Origin: Psychrobacillus antarcticus
GTDB taxonomy: Bacteria; Bacillota; Bacilli; Bacillales_A; Planococcaceae
Direction: 5' to 3'
Assembly: GCF_029533155.1 (NCBI RefSeq)
Contig: NZ_JAIZDB010000002.1
Span: 124,001-188,000, forward strand
Length of the DNA: 64,000 nucleotides
Shown here: positions 17,382-26,874 of the stretch, one piece after another
Numbering within the stretch: the stretch's first letter is position 1
How the letters are laid out: every line of letters starts with the position of its first letter
Position numbers and translations under genes: made by a program
Notes under the pieces: generated by a model
Database searches by the model: none
Seen by the model: only the letters and a program-made list of their open reading frames with translations
Told to the model about the DNA's origin: nothing

Positions 17382-19136
17382 ATGTTGCAACAGCTTTCTT
17401 GGAAAGTAGGAGGGCAGCAAGGAGAGGGAATTGAAAGTACAGGAGAAATATTCTCCATGGCGATGAACCGCCTAGGATACTTTCTGTACGGGTATCGTCA
17501 TTTCTCTTCACGTATTAAAGGTGGCCATACAAACAATAAAATTTGTGTACGCCCAACGCAAGTTCGTACAATTCCAGATGATTTAGATATTTTAGTTGCA
17601 TTTGATCAAGAAACAATTGATGTCAATTACAAAGAACTAACAGAAAATAGTATTATTCTCGCAGACGCAAAATTTTCTCCAATAGCACCCGATGATTGTA
17701 AAGCACCGATGTATATTGTTCCTTTTACAGAGATAGCTGCAGAGCTTGGGACATCTCTTATGAAAAATATGGTAGCAATTGGTGCAACTGCTGCATTACT
17801 GAACTTGGACAAAGGCGTATTCCAAGGAGTAGTAGATGAAATTTTCGGTAAAAAAGGACAAGAAGTAGTTGAAAAAAACATGCAAGCTATTCAACAAGGC
17901 TTTGATACTATGGCTGAGCATCTGGGAGATCGTCTAGGAGAGTGGGAAATCGCTCCTGCTGATGGAAAACACCGGATGTTTATGATAGGAAACGATGCAA
18001 TTGCGTTTGGCGCATTAGCAGCGGGTGTACGTTTTATGGCAGCATATCCAATCACACCAGCATCTGAAATTATGGAGTATATGATTAAGAAATTACCACT
18101 ATTTGGCGGAGCAGTTATTCAAACAGAAGATGAAATTGCTGCTGCAACAATGGCAATTGGCTCCAATTATGGTGGTGTACGTTCATTTACTGCATCAGCT
18201 GGACCAGGACTGTCACTTATGATGGAAGCAATTGGTCTCTCTGGTATGACCGAACAACCGCTTGTAATTGTAGATACACAGCGCGGGGGTCCTTCAACAG
18301 GTTTACCGACTAAACAAGAACAATCCGACTTAATGCAAATGATTTATGGAACTCATGGAGAAATTCCTAAAGTAGTTATTGCGCCAAGTACAGGAGAAGA
18401 AGCTTTCTACGATACTATTCAAGCCTTTAATATTGCAGAGGAATTACAGGTTCCAGTAATCATCTTAACCGATTTACAACTATCACTCGGCAAACAAACA
18501 GTGGAGCCATTTGATTATTCAAAGGTTGAAATTCGCCGTGGTAAATTAGTAGAAAACGAAGCAATCCCAGAAGCGGAAGATAAATCATACTTTAAGCGTT
18601 ATGAACTGACAGAAGATGGAGTTTCACCACGTGTCTTACCAGGAATGGAGCATGCAATTCATCATGTAACCGGGGTAGAGCATGATGAAACTGGTAAACC
18701 ATCTGAAGCGTCAACAAATCGTAAAGCGCAGATGGATAAACGTTTAGGGAAGCTCAAGCATATTAATTTTAAAGACCCTATCTATGTCAATGCACCATAC
18801 GAGGAAGCGGATATACTATTTGTTGGTTTCAACTCAACTAGAGGTGTACTTGAGGAATTACAGCAAACACTTATTGAAAGTGATGTTAAAGTGAATCATG
18901 CTCATATTCGTTTAATACATCCATTCCCAGTGGAGGAAATGCGATCACTAGTTGCGAAAGCGAAAAAAGTGGTAGTAGTCGAAAATAACGCAACTGGGCA
19001 ATTAGCGAATATCATCAAAATGAATGTTGGCGGTCATGATAAATTGGTCAGTGTAACGAAATATGATGGCACACCATTTTTACCATTACAGCTTGCAAAA
19101 CAAGTAAAGGAGTTGCTAACAGATGGTAACATTTAA
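17382..19136 (+). CDS. korA: 2-oxoacid:ferredoxin oxidoreductase, fused gamma-alpha subunit
   Basis: Oxidises a 2-oxoacid (most likely 2-oxoglutarate) to its CoA thioester and passes electrons to ferredoxin. The N-terminal ~180 residues are the gamma-type domain (GGQQGEGIESTGEI; RIKGGHTNN). After that comes the pyrimidine-binding alpha domain (GNDAIAFGALAAGVRFMAAY) and the domain containing GPGLSLMMEA. Length is 584 residues, normal for the two-subunit enzymes. RBS AAGGAGATG precedes the ATG. The end overlaps korB by 14 bp. B. subtilis lacks this pair here; other Bacilli carry it between spoVS and miaB. Confidence 0.92.
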   Translation: MLQQLSWKVGGQQGEGIESTGEIFSMAMNRLGYFLYGYRHFSSRIKGGHTNNKICVRPTQVRTIPDDLDILVAFDQETIDVNYKELTENSIILADAKFSPIAPDDCKAPMYIVPFTEIAAELGTSLMKNMVAIGATAALLNLDKGVFQGVVDEIFGKKGQEVVEKNMQAIQQGFDTMAEHLGDRLGEWEIAPADGKHRMFMIGNDAIAFGALAAGVRFMAAYPITPASEIMEYMIKKLPLFGGAVIQTEDEIAAATMAIGSNYGGVRSFTASAGPGLSLMMEAIGLSGMTEQPLVIVDTQRGGPSTGLPTKQEQSDLMQMIYGTHGEIPKVVIAPSTGEEAFYDTIQAFNIAEELQVPVIILTDLQLSLGKQTVEPFDYSKVEIRRGKLVENEAIPEAEDKSYFKRYELTEDGVSPRVLPGMEHAIHHVTGVEHDETGKPSEASTNRKAQMDKRLGKLKHINFKDPIYVNAPYEEADILFVGFNSTRGVLEELQQTLIESDVKVNHAHIRLIHPFPVEEMRSLVAKAKKVVVVENNATGQLANIIKMNVGGHDKLVSVTKYDGTPFLPLQLAKQVKELLTDGNI

Positions 19137-19989
19137 AGATTTTCGTAATAACGTAAAACCTAACTGGTGTCCAGGTTGTGGTGACTTCTCGGTGCAGGCA
19201 GCAATTCAACGTGCTGCAGCAAATGTTGGCATTCAACCACATGATTTAGCTGTCATTTCTGGTATCGGCTGTTCAGGTCGTATTTCTGGATACATTCATT
19301 CATACGGCTTTCATGGTATTCACGGTCGTGCTCTTCCAATAGCTCAAGGATTGAAAATGGCCAACAAAGATTTACACGTGATCGCTTCTGGCGGTGATGG
19401 TGATGGATTTGCTATCGGGATGGGTCATACCATTCATTCGATACGTCGTAATATCGATATAACTTATATTGTCATGGACAACCAAATCTACGGATTAACA
19501 AAAGGTCAAACGTCCCCACGTTCAGCAGAAGGCTTTAAAACGAAGTCAACTCCTGGTGGAGCAATTGAACCATCCGTTCAACCATTAGAACTAGCCCTTA
19601 CATCTGGAGCAACATTCGTAGCACAAGGGTTTTCTTCGGATATTAAAGAGCTAACCGCAATCATCGAAGCAGGGATTAATCATAAAGGCTTCTCGTTCAT
19701 CAATGTATTTAGCCCATGTGTAACATACAACAAAGTAAATACGTACGACTGGTTCAAAGAGCATTTAACGAAGCTTTCTGCTGTAGAAGGGTATGACTCT
19801 AGGAACAGAGAAGAAGCGATGAGAGTAGTTATGGAAAATAAAGGTCTTGTAACTGGTATCATTTATCAAAATGAAAACGCACCATCGTACCAAGAACAAG
19901 TTCCAGGTTATTCACCTACACCACTTGTGGATCAAAATTTGAAGATGAGTGAACAGGAATTCAATGCTTTAATTCAAGATTTTATGTGA
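19123..19989 (+). CDS. korB: 2-oxoacid:ferredoxin oxidoreductase, beta subunit
   Basis: Thiamine-diphosphate-binding subunit partnering korA. Key motifs: WCPGCGDFSV (cluster/TPP-proximal Cys motif), SGIGCSGRI, the TPP motif GGDGDGFAIGMGH, and DNQIYGLTKGQTSP. Length is 288 residues. Translation is coupled to korA through the 14-bp overlap. Two-subunit enzymes of this type use a single 4Fe-4S cluster bound in the beta subunit. Substrate choice cannot be read with certainty. Confidence 0.93.
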   Translation: MVTFKDFRNNVKPNWCPGCGDFSVQAAIQRAAANVGIQPHDLAVISGIGCSGRISGYIHSYGFHGIHGRALPIAQGLKMANKDLHVIASGGDGDGFAIGMGHTIHSIRRNIDITYIVMDNQIYGLTKGQTSPRSAEGFKTKSTPGGAIEPSVQPLELALTSGATFVAQGFSSDIKELTAIIEAGINHKGFSFINVFSPCVTYNKVNTYDWFKEHLTKLSAVEGYDSRNREEAMRVVMENKGLVTGIIYQNENAPSYQEQVPGYSPTPLVDQNLKMSEQEFNALIQDFM

Positions 19990-19997
19990 TCATATTC

Positions 19998-20033
19998 AAG
20001 CTCATGAACTGGCTAAAGTTCATGGGCTTTTTT
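19998..20033 (+). terminator. korAB terminator
   Basis: AAGCTCATGAACT / AGTTCATGGGCTT stem (one G-U), loop GGCTAA, followed by TTTTTT. Confidence 0.88.
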
Positions 20034-20080
20034 AAAAAGATAAGTATGTAATAATGTGCATTATAAATTGGGTTCATGAG

Positions 20081-20118
20081 ACTTTAAAGAATGAATAATA
20101 CTAGTGATTTCCGTTTCA
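20081..20118. repeat. 38-nt repeat shared with 48712-48749
   Basis: ACTTTAAAGAATGAATAAT and CTAGTGATTTCCGTTTCA recur near the start of the second repeat region (48712-48749) with a few substitutions. It marks the left edge of a mosaic repeat region that fills the 977-bp korB-miaB gap. Confidence 0.7.
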
Positions 20119-20125
20119 GGCGGTG

Positions 20126-20225
20126 GAACAAAGGCTAAGAGCGCCACGTCTCAAAAGGAAGGCAATCTAAGTTCGCCGCGTCCTGCGGCAACGATTGCAT
20201 GACCCACCTCCTGTGGGCCTCCGCG
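20126..20225. repeat. GC-rich intergenic repeat, second copy
   Basis: Matches 17176-17275 over about 100 nt, including AAAAGGAAGGCAATC and AAGTTCGCCGCGTCCTGCGG. It is embedded between segments that are themselves repeated at 48.7-49.2 kb, where this block is absent, so the region is a mosaic. Confidence 0.75.
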
Positions 20226-20294
20226 GGGTGAGCGATGAGCTATCACCGTCGCTAGCGCGTCGCTGTGATATCTCAGCTGTCTCACTCATCCCGC
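20223..20294. repeat. Long imperfect inverted repeat
   Basis: GCGGGGTGAG...GATGAGCTATCAC pairs imperfectly with GTGATATCTCAG...CTCACTCATCCCGC around a GC-rich loop (CGTCGCTAGCGCGTCGCT). It forms a large potential cruciform or RNA hairpin. It lies directly after the short GC-rich repeat and is not seen at the other copies. Confidence 0.6.
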
Positions 20295-20416
20295 CGGAGT
20301 CGCCGCCTTACACTCCAATCAATCAATTGAGTGAGTAGTTACTCCACTAAAAGAAATAGCATAGCGTATCGCTTAGATTATAATAGTAGTCAAAGTTAAT
20401 ATAGTGATTAAACCGT

Positions 20417-20790
20417 GTGGAAATAAAGAAAAATAGTAAGTATCTACCCAATAAAGAAGTGAAATAGCGAACGAAATTGTATCTTCAGGCCCGCAGGATG
20501 CGGGTCAGGCAGTCGTTGCGACACGATGTCGCTTACTTAGACTGTCATCCACAAACTCTATCAATAGGAAAGTATCTTATCTCTAGTTATCCAAAAGTGT
20601 ACTTACCTGTTTCTAAGGGTTGTAGGAGGGCGACGGATAGGCAAACGCCATAAGATTACCGAAAAAAAAGGATGCTTGTTGGTAGTGACGGACGTCACAA
20701 CCAACAAGCATCCCTAAAATCTTACTCGGTAATCATATAGCAAAATGTCTTTCCAAAGCCCTTCAAAACCGATATAAACAGGGTTTGACC
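20417..20790. repeat. Structured interspersed repeat, copy A
   Basis: The first 70 nt (20417-20486) match 48897-48966 with four changes. A second block (20580-20662) matches 49000-49082. Next come nested pairings: GGCG/CGCC (20629-20649), ATTACCG (20655-20661) with CGGTAAT (20727-20733), and enclosed within these a 14+5-bp hairpin (20670-20713, outer GGATGCTTGTTGGT, inner GTGAC/GTCAC). It ends before a T7 run at 20793. Between the blocks lies a copy-specific piece (20487-20579). No protein-coding content is evident. Confidence 0.75.
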
Positions 20791-20966
20791 AGTTTTTTTA
20801 ATGACCTCCTCGTTATGTCCTAAAAAAATTGCCCATAAACCGATAATAGGCACTTAATTTGTCTAATTATGAAATATTAAGCAGAAAGCCTTGTAGCATT
20901 GGAGAACTATTCAGTATAATAGGAGGGATATCGTACTTTTCACGAATGAAGGAAAGGAGAGTTCTC

Positions 20967-22514
20967 ATGAACGAGGAATCACGTTTACAAAGTACTCAAG
21001 TGAAGGAAGCTAGCTCTTTGGATAAGAAATCTGAGAAGGATTATAGTAAATATTTTCAAGCAGTCTATACTCCACCATCATTAAAAGATGCGAAGAAACG
21101 TGGTAAAGAAGAGGTAGAGTACCATAACGACTTTGCTATTGCAGAGCAATTTAAAGGTATGGGACAAAACAGAAAATTTTATATACGCACATATGGCTGT
21201 CAAATGAACGAGCATGATACAGAAGTAATGGCGGGTATCTTTATACAACTGGGATATGAACCTACTGATACTGTTGAAGATGCTAATGTTGTTCTACTAA
21301 ATACCTGTGCCATTCGTGAAAATGCAGAAAATAAAGTATTTGGTGAGCTTGGTCACTTCAAACATTTAAAACAAAAAAACCCAGATGTATTAATCGGTGT
21401 CTGTGGATGTATGTCGCAAGAAGAATCGGTTGTCAATAAAATATTAAAAACATACAATCAAGTAGATATGATTTTTGGTACACATAATATTCACCGTCTT
21501 CCTAACATATTAAACGAAGCATACCTTTCCAAAGAAATGGTTGTGGAAGTTTGGTCAAAAGAAGGAGACGTAATTGAAAACCTGCCGCGAGTACGTAAAG
21601 GTTCGATTAAAGCATGGGTCAACATAATGTATGGCTGTGATAAATTCTGTACATATTGTATCGTTCCATACACACGTGGGAAAGAGCGCAGTCGTCGTCC
21701 GGAAGATATAATTCAAGAAATTAGACATCTCGCTGCGCAAGGATACAAAGAGGTAACATTGCTTGGTCAAAACGTTAATGCATATGGTAAGGATTTTGAA
21801 GATTTGAATTATCGCTTTGGAGACTTAATGGATGACCTTCGTAAAATTGACTTAGCACGCATACGTTTCATGACTAGTCATCCAAGAGATTTTGATGATC
21901 ATTTAATCGAAGTCCTTGCAAAAGGCGGAAATTTAGTGGATCATATTCATTTGCCAGTGCAATCCGGATCGTCGGAAATACTTAAAATTATGGCTCGTAA
22001 ATACACAAGAGAACATTATGTGGAACTAGTCCGTAAGATCAAAGCAGCTATCCCTAATGTATCATTAACAACAGACATAATTGTTGGATTCCCAAATGAA
22101 ACAGAAGCACAATTTGAAGAAACGATGTCACTTTACAAAGAAGTCGGTTTCGAAATTGCTTATACGTATATTTACTCACCACGAGAAGGTACACCAGCTG
22201 CAAAAATGGTGGATAACGTACCGATGGCAGTGAAAAAAGAAAGACTTCAACGATTAAATAAGTTAGTAAATGATATGTCCGCTGAAGCTATGAAAAAGCA
22301 TACTGGGCAAATTGTGGAAGTTTTAGTTGAAGGCGAAAGTAAAAATAACCCTGATGTACTTGCGGGGTATACAAGTAAAAGTAAATTAGTTAATTTTGTA
22401 GGCCCTAAAGATATCATTGGGCAACTCGTTAATGTTAAAATAATAGAAGCAAAAACATGGTCACTTACTGGGGAACTAGTAAATGAAACAATCGAGCAAA
22501 AGGTGGGAGTATAA
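20967..22514 (+). CDS. miaB: tRNA (N6-isopentenyl adenosine(37)-C2)-methylthiotransferase MiaB
   Basis: Radical-SAM enzyme that methylthiolates isopentenyl-A37 in tRNAs reading UNN codons. The N-terminal UPF0004 domain has three cluster cysteines ([26 protein letters not shown]). The radical-SAM motif is CDKFCTYC (Cys 224, 228, 231), and a C-terminal TRAM domain spans about the last 65 residues. Length is 515 residues from the ATG at 20967, which follows GAAAGGAGAG. An open frame extends to 20859, but that part lacks a ribosome site and family similarity. It overlaps ricA by one base. Confidence 0.96.
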   Translation: MNEESRLQSTQVKEASSLDKKSEKDYSKYFQAVYTPPSLKDAKKRGKEEVEYHNDFAIAEQFKGMGQNRKFYIRTYGCQMNEHDTEVMAGIFIQLGYEPTDTVEDANVVLLNTCAIRENAENKVFGELGHFKHLKQKNPDVLIGVCGCMSQEESVVNKILKTYNQVDMIFGTHNIHRLPNILNEAYLSKEMVVEVWSKEGDVIENLPRVRKGSIKAWVNIMYGCDKFCTYCIVPYTRGKERSRRPEDIIQEIRHLAAQGYKEVTLLGQNVNAYGKDFEDLNYRFGDLMDDLRKIDLARIRFMTSHPRDFDDHLIEVLAKGGNLVDHIHLPVQSGSSEILKIMARKYTREHYVELVRKIKAAIPNVSLTTDIIVGFPNETEAQFEETMSLYKEVGFEIAYTYIYSPREGTPAAKMVDNVPMAVKKERLQRLNKLVNDMSAEAMKKHTGQIVEVLVEGESKNNPDVLAGYTSKSKLVNFVGPKDIIGQLVNVKIIEAKTWSLTGELVNETIEQKVGV

Positions 22515-22948
22515 TGTCTACTACAAAATATACTAGAGACGATATTATTGAAAAAGCAAAAGAAATTGCAACAATGATTGCCAATACTGAGGAAGTTGAA
22601 TTCTTCAAACGTGCAGAAGAACAAATTAATGAAAATACAAAGGTACGTGAAAAAATAGCAAGTTTGAAAAGTTTACAAAAACAAGCGGTCAACTTTCAGC
22701 ATTTAGGGAAGGAAAAAGCACTTAACATGATTGAAGGGAAAATTGCAGCAATCGAAGAAGAGATTGACGGTCTTCCGATTGTACAAGAATTCAAACAATC
22801 CCAGGGTGATGTAAATAGCTTGCTACAATTAGTAGCCAACTCCATCTCTAACAATGTAACGAACCAAATTATTGAGGCAACTGACGGTGACGTATTAAGA
22901 GGCGAAACTGGTTCTAAAGTAAAAAATACAACATACGATGGCTGTTGA
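22514..22948 (+). CDS. ricA: RicA (YmcA), Ric complex subunit
   Basis: Small helical protein (144 residues, YlbF/YmcA family). With RicF and RicT it forms an iron-sulfur complex that in B. subtilis stimulates the Spo0A phosphorelay, RNase Y-dependent mRNA maturation, competence and biofilm formation. The helical body (VREKIASLKSLQKQAVNFQH) and a C-terminal Cys (TTYDGC) are visible. ATG shares a base with the miaB stop (TAATG) behind GGTGGGAG. Gene order miaB-ricA is conserved; cotE and mutS, which follow in B. subtilis, are not here. Confidence 0.92.
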   Translation: MSTTKYTRDDIIEKAKEIATMIANTEEVEFFKRAEEQINENTKVREKIASLKSLQKQAVNFQHLGKEKALNMIEGKIAAIEEEIDGLPIVQEFKQSQGDVNSLLQLVANSISNNVTNQIIEATDGDVLRGETGSKVKNTTYDGC

Positions 22949-22967
22949 TAATTAGAAATTCAAACAG

Positions 22968-23010
22968 AAGCATACCTATAATCCTTACGCGATTATAGGT
23001 ATGCTTTTTT
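22968..23010 (+). terminator. miaB-ricA terminator
   Basis: AAGCATACCTATAATC pairs with GATTATAGGTATGCTT around CTTACGC, followed by TTTTT. Perfect 16-bp stem. Confidence 0.92.
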
Positions 23011-23042
23011 CAATTCTCTAAAAACAGAAAATACTAAATAGG

Positions 23043-23073
23043 TTGACAGTTCAATAAACTTATATGGTAATAT
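23043..23073 (+). promoter_or_regulatory. Putative sigma-A promoter for TAXI-TRAP genes
   Basis: A perfect TTGACA (23043-23048) is followed by TATGGTAATATTAAT. The -10 could be GGTAAT at 17 bp or TAATAT at 19 bp, so the exact hexamer is uncertain. Confidence 0.5.
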
Positions 23074-23118
23074 TAATAAGTGTAAGGGGATTATTTTTTA
23101 AAAAAGGGAGGAAATGGA

Positions 23119-24105
23119 ATGAAGAAAAGGCAATTGAAGTTGTTGAGTATTCTAAGTGTTTTAGTTTTGTTGATACTTGCAGCCTGTGGTTCAACAGATG
23201 AGGGTTCTTCTGATAGTGATTCAGGTAAAACAAAAGAAGATATTAAATTTTTAAGTATGCTAACTGGTGGAACGCAAGGAACATACTATCCTTTAGGTGG
23301 AACTTTTGCAGATTTAATCACTACCGAAACAGGTGTTAAAACTACTGCTGAGGTATCTCAAGCATCCGCAGCTAACATGACAGCACTGCAAGATGGCGAA
23401 GGAGATATAGCTTTCGTTCAAACGGATATTGCATACTACGGTACGGAAGGAATAATGATGTTTGAAGGGAAGAAAACAGATGCAGTTTCTGCACTTGGAG
23501 CGTTATATCCAGAAACAGTTCAATTAGTTACGTTAGCGGATTCTGGAATTACTTCATTTGAAGATCTTAAGGGGAAAAAGGTTTCTGTTGGAGCACCAGG
23601 TTCAGGTACTTATGCAAATGCAGAGCAATTGCTTGAGATCCATGGGTTATCAATGGATGATATTAAAGCACAAAATTTAGATTTCGGTGAGTCAACAGAT
23701 GGTATTCAATCTGGACAAATTGATGCAGCATTTATTACGGCAGGTTATCCAACTGCTGCTGTAGAAGCGCTAAATGCTACAAACAAAGTTTCTATTATTT
23801 CAGTGAGCGATGAAAAAGCAGATGAATTAATCAAGAAATATCCATACTATGCCAAGGATACAATCCCATCTGGTAGTTATGGAATAACGCAAGAAACTCC
23901 TACTGTTTCTGTACTGGCTATGTTAGCAGTAAAAAAAGAACTTTCAGAAGACCTAGTATATAAAATAACAAAAGCAATATATGGAAATACAGATAAAATC
24001 AGTCATGCAAAAGGGGAATTTATCAAAGCCGAAACAGCTCTTGATGGTATCGGAATTGAAATTCATCCAGGAGCACAAAAGTATTTCGATGAAGTAAATA
24101 AATAA
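23119..24105 (+). CDS. TAXI-family TRAP transporter substrate receptor (lipoprotein)
   Basis: Extracellular lipid-anchored binding protein of a TRAP importer. It has a lipoprotein signal ending LAAC, a Ser/Asp-rich linker, then a TAXI domain recognised by TGGTQGTYYPLGG, ALYPETVQLVT and GSYGITQETPTV. Length is 328 residues. It has its own promoter-like sequence and RBS GGGAGGAAATGG. TAXI receptors often bind dicarboxylates or glutamate-like ligands; the ligand here cannot be read. A hairpin after the gene probably keeps its level above that of the permease. Confidence 0.9.
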   Translation: MKKRQLKLLSILSVLVLLILAACGSTDEGSSDSDSGKTKEDIKFLSMLTGGTQGTYYPLGGTFADLITTETGVKTTAEVSQASAANMTALQDGEGDIAFVQTDIAYYGTEGIMMFEGKKTDAVSALGALYPETVQLVTLADSGITSFEDLKGKKVSVGAPGSGTYANAEQLLEIHGLSMDDIKAQNLDFGESTDGIQSGQIDAAFITAGYPTAAVEALNATNKVSIISVSDEKADELIKKYPYYAKDTIPSGSYGITQETPTVSVLAMLAVKKELSEDLVYKITKAIYGNTDKISHAKGEFIKAETALDGIGIEIHPGAQKYFDEVNK

Positions 24106-24117
24106 TCGTAAAGTAAG

Positions 24118-24155
24118 AAGGGGCTCAGTTGCGAATTGCTTCGAGTCCCTTTTTG
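24118..24155 (+). terminator. Attenuating terminator between receptor and permease genes
   Basis: AAGGGGCTC pairs with GAGTCCCTT (one G-U) around a 16-nt loop, followed by TTT. The next gene starts 28 bp later, so partial read-through is expected. Confidence 0.65.
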
Positions 24156-24182
24156 ATAATAAAAGTGAGGTTTAATCACTTT

Positions 24183-24692
24183 ATGAATAAATTAATTGGG
24201 GTAGTTTTGATTTTTCTCTTTATAGGTTTTTGTTTTATCCCTATATTTACGGCGTTTACTTTTACGGAAACTAAAACGGAGCATGAAACTATTCACTATA
24301 TTACAAAAGATAAACAGGATATCTTTCAAATAACTTTCACACATACTATTCATCTAACAGATGTGATAGAAAGCTATAGAGTAATAGAGTCAAATAATAT
24401 TCAGTTAGTATCCATGGAATATAGTAATGTGGCGATAGGCATGCCTGGTTATGCAGAGGAAGGCCAAACATTGAGTTATGAAAACGGTGTTTACACGCTT
24501 AAATACGATAAAGCAGTATTGAACGATTTTATCTTACATATTGGAGATGTAGACAATAAATTAGATTTTTTTTACAACAAGAAAAGTTTCGATTTAAAAG
24601 AAGAACTAGATAGAGGTAAGTCTTATGAATTTGAAGTAAAAAAAATATCGCTTTTTGAAAAAGTGAAAGGAGTCCAATTAAATGAAAGATAA
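24183..24692 (+). CDS. DUF1850 membrane-associated protein
   Basis: Small protein (169 residues) with one N-terminal hydrophobic segment (LIGVVLIFLFIGFCFIPIF) and an extracytoplasmic beta-rich part, read as DUF1850. This family is found between TAXI receptors and fused TRAP permeases, so it is probably an accessory component. The frame is open from 24129, but that part spans the upstream hairpin; the ATG at 24183 gives a clean signal-anchor start, although its RBS (GTGAGG) is 12 nt away. It overlaps the permease gene by 11 bp. Confidence 0.75.
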   Translation: MNKLIGVVLIFLFIGFCFIPIFTAFTFTETKTEHETIHYITKDKQDIFQITFTHTIHLTDVIESYRVIESNNIQLVSMEYSNVAIGMPGYAEEGQTLSYENGVYTLKYDKAVLNDFILHIGDVDNKLDFFYNKKSFDLKEELDRGKSYEFEVKKISLFEKVKGVQLNER

Positions 24693-26694
24693 GAAACAAC
24701 AACAATTACAAAACAATCAGTTTGAAGAGTTGTCTTTGGAAAAACAGCAAGAAATTTTAGAGAAGTACGATCTAGAGTCAAATACTCGGAAATTAGGTGG
24801 AGTGCTTAAATACATTATCTATTTTGGATTAATGGCATTTTCTTTATTTCAACTTTATACAGCCATTTTTGGTCAATTTCCCGCTCAAATACAGCGAACA
24901 GTCCATTTAGGTTTCGGTCTAGTTTTTATCTTTTTTCTTTTTCCAGCAAGTAGAAAATTTTCAAAGACAAAAATACCATGGTATGATTTTATACTGACTG
25001 CCGGTGCTTTGTTAATCGGTAGTTATTGGACGATAAATTATACTCGTTTAGTACAAAGTTTAGGATCATTAGAAAGTATGGATTTTATTGTTGGATTACT
25101 AGCAGTGTTGCTTGTATTAGAGGCATCTAGAAGAGCGGTTGGGTTACCTATTACTATAATCGCAGCAATTTTTTTAGTATACGCATACCTAGGACCTTAT
25201 TTCCCTGCATTTATGTCCCATAGAGGTCAAAGTGTCGATAATATTGTCAATTTAATGTTCTACACAACGGATGGTATTTTAGGAACACCGCTAGCTGTAT
25301 CATCTACCTATATTTTTGCCTTTTTGCTTTTTGGTGCATTTTTGGTGAAAACAGGAGTTGGACAGTACTTTAATGACTTATCAGTTGCCGTTGCAGGGAA
25401 ATTAGTTGGTGGTCCCGCAAAGGTTGCCATTTTTTCATCTGCTTTACAAGGAACTATTTCAGGAAGTTCTGTAGCAAATGTTGTTACTTCAGGGGCCTAT
25501 ACGATTCCAATGATGAAATCGCTTGGCTATAAAAAGGAGTTTGCTGGTGCAGTTGAAGCATCGTCTTCTACTGGGGGTCAGTTGATGCCACCAATCATGG
25601 GTGCAGCTGCATTCTTAATGGTAGAATTTATCGGACGTGGAGTAACGTATTGGGATATTGCAAAAGCAGCTGCCATTCCAGCTTTACTATATTTCGCTGG
25701 GATATGGATTATGACCCATTTTGAAGCGAAACGTCTAGGATTACGTGGATTAACAGATGATCAAATGCCAGATCGGAGAGAAATATTTAAAAAGATTTAT
25801 TTAATCTTACCTATTTTCCTAATCATCATTTTAATGATGGTAGGAGTTCCTGTTATACACTCAGCATTATATGGGATTTTAGCTTGTATTGTAGTAGGAT
25901 TTATCAATAAAGATACCAAACTTGGTATAAAGGAAATCTTAGATGCATTGGTCGATGGAGCAAGAACAGCTTTAGCAGTTGTTGCAGCTACTGCATGTGC
26001 AGGGATTATCGTAGGAGTAGTAGTAAAAACAGGGTTAGGCTTAAGCCTAGCAACAAGTCTCGTTAAATTAGCTGGCGGAAGTATCTTATTAACATTATTC
26101 TTTGTTATGATTGCCTCACTAATTTTAGGGATGGGTGCACCAACTACAGCGAACTATGTAATTACTTCTACAATTGCAGCACCAGCGATTATTGCTTTGC
26201 TAGCACCGGATGTTGCACAAAGTGCTGTTCCAATTGTTGTTCTATTGTCAGCACATTTCTTTGTTTTCTATTTTGGAATAATCGCAGATATTACACCTCC
26301 TGTGGCACTCGCCGCCTTTGCGGCTTCAGGGATATCGGGTGGAGATCCTATCAAAACTGGGATAGAAGCATCCAAATTAGCAATTGCTGCTTTTATCATT
26401 CCATATATGATTGTGTTTTCCCCAACATTGTTAATGATTGATACAAATTTGTTGGAAATCGTTTGGGTTACGTTGACTGCTTTAATTGGAATGATTTCAA
26501 TTAGTGCAGGTGTAGTAGGTTATTGGTATAGAAAAGTTAATTGGTTGGAAAGAATTTTTGCACTAGGAGCAGGGTTGTTATTGATATACCCAGAAAGCAT
26601 GTCGGATATAATTGGACTTGTACTATTCGGTATATTACTAGCTATTCAACTGCTTACAAAGGAAAAGAAAAACCCAGAAGCAATAGCACTCTAA
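24682..26694 (+). CDS. TRAP transporter fused small-large permease (4TM/12TM)
   Basis: Membrane component of the TAXI-TRAP importer, 670 residues, with a DctQ-like small domain at the N-terminus fused to a DctM-like large domain. The large domain is recognised by GTISGSSVANVVTSGAYTIP, SSSTGGQLMPPIMGAAAFLM, LGMGAPTTANYVI and ADITPPVALAAFAASGISGG. About 16-18 hydrophobic helices are visible. RBS GTGAAAGGAG lies within the DUF1850 gene. Transport is expected to be driven by an ion gradient, known for the family. Confidence 0.94.
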   Translation: MKDKKQQQLQNNQFEELSLEKQQEILEKYDLESNTRKLGGVLKYIIYFGLMAFSLFQLYTAIFGQFPAQIQRTVHLGFGLVFIFFLFPASRKFSKTKIPWYDFILTAGALLIGSYWTINYTRLVQSLGSLESMDFIVGLLAVLLVLEASRRAVGLPITIIAAIFLVYAYLGPYFPAFMSHRGQSVDNIVNLMFYTTDGILGTPLAVSSTYIFAFLLFGAFLVKTGVGQYFNDLSVAVAGKLVGGPAKVAIFSSALQGTISGSSVANVVTSGAYTIPMMKSLGYKKEFAGAVEASSSTGGQLMPPIMGAAAFLMVEFIGRGVTYWDIAKAAAIPALLYFAGIWIMTHFEAKRLGLRGLTDDQMPDRREIFKKIYLILPIFLIIILMMVGVPVIHSALYGILACIVVGFINKDTKLGIKEILDALVDGARTALAVVAATACAGIIVGVVVKTGLGLSLATSLVKLAGGSILLTLFFVMIASLILGMGAPTTANYVITSTIAAPAIIALLAPDVAQSAVPIVVLLSAHFFVFYFGIIADITPPVALAAFAASGISGGDPIKTGIEASKLAIAAFIIPYMIVFSPTLLMIDTNLLEIVWVTLTALIGMISISAGVVGYWYRKVNWLERIFALGAGLLLIYPESMSDIIGLVLFGILLAIQLLTKEKKNPEAIAL

Positions 26695-26728
26695 GAAAAT
26701 CTATGATGAATCAATTACAAGTTTAGAG

Positions 26729-26760
26729 TAAAACACGAGCCCGTTGTGGCTCGTGTTTTT
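26729..26760 (+). terminator. TRAP operon terminator
   Basis: AAAACACGAGCC / GGCTCGTGTTTT stem with a short CGTTGT loop, then Ts. Confidence 0.9.
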
Positions 26761-26874
26761 ATATACAACTAGAAGTAGAGAATGAAATGAAAGCGTATCT
26801 TTATCAAGTAAGGGTATAATAATATGGAAGAAGTAGATTGACTTGTGATATCTCATGTAAGAAAGGAAGATACG

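Noticed and set aside
20126-20300. CRISPR-like or IS-like structure in the GC-rich repeat region
   Set aside because: The repeats are not regularly spaced, there is no transposase frame, and no terminal repeats with target duplications were seen.
26788-26801. Possible cre site (TGAAAGCGTATCTT) upstream of selO
   Set aside because: Several invariant positions of the consensus right half are wrong, unlike the 13/14 match at 49486.
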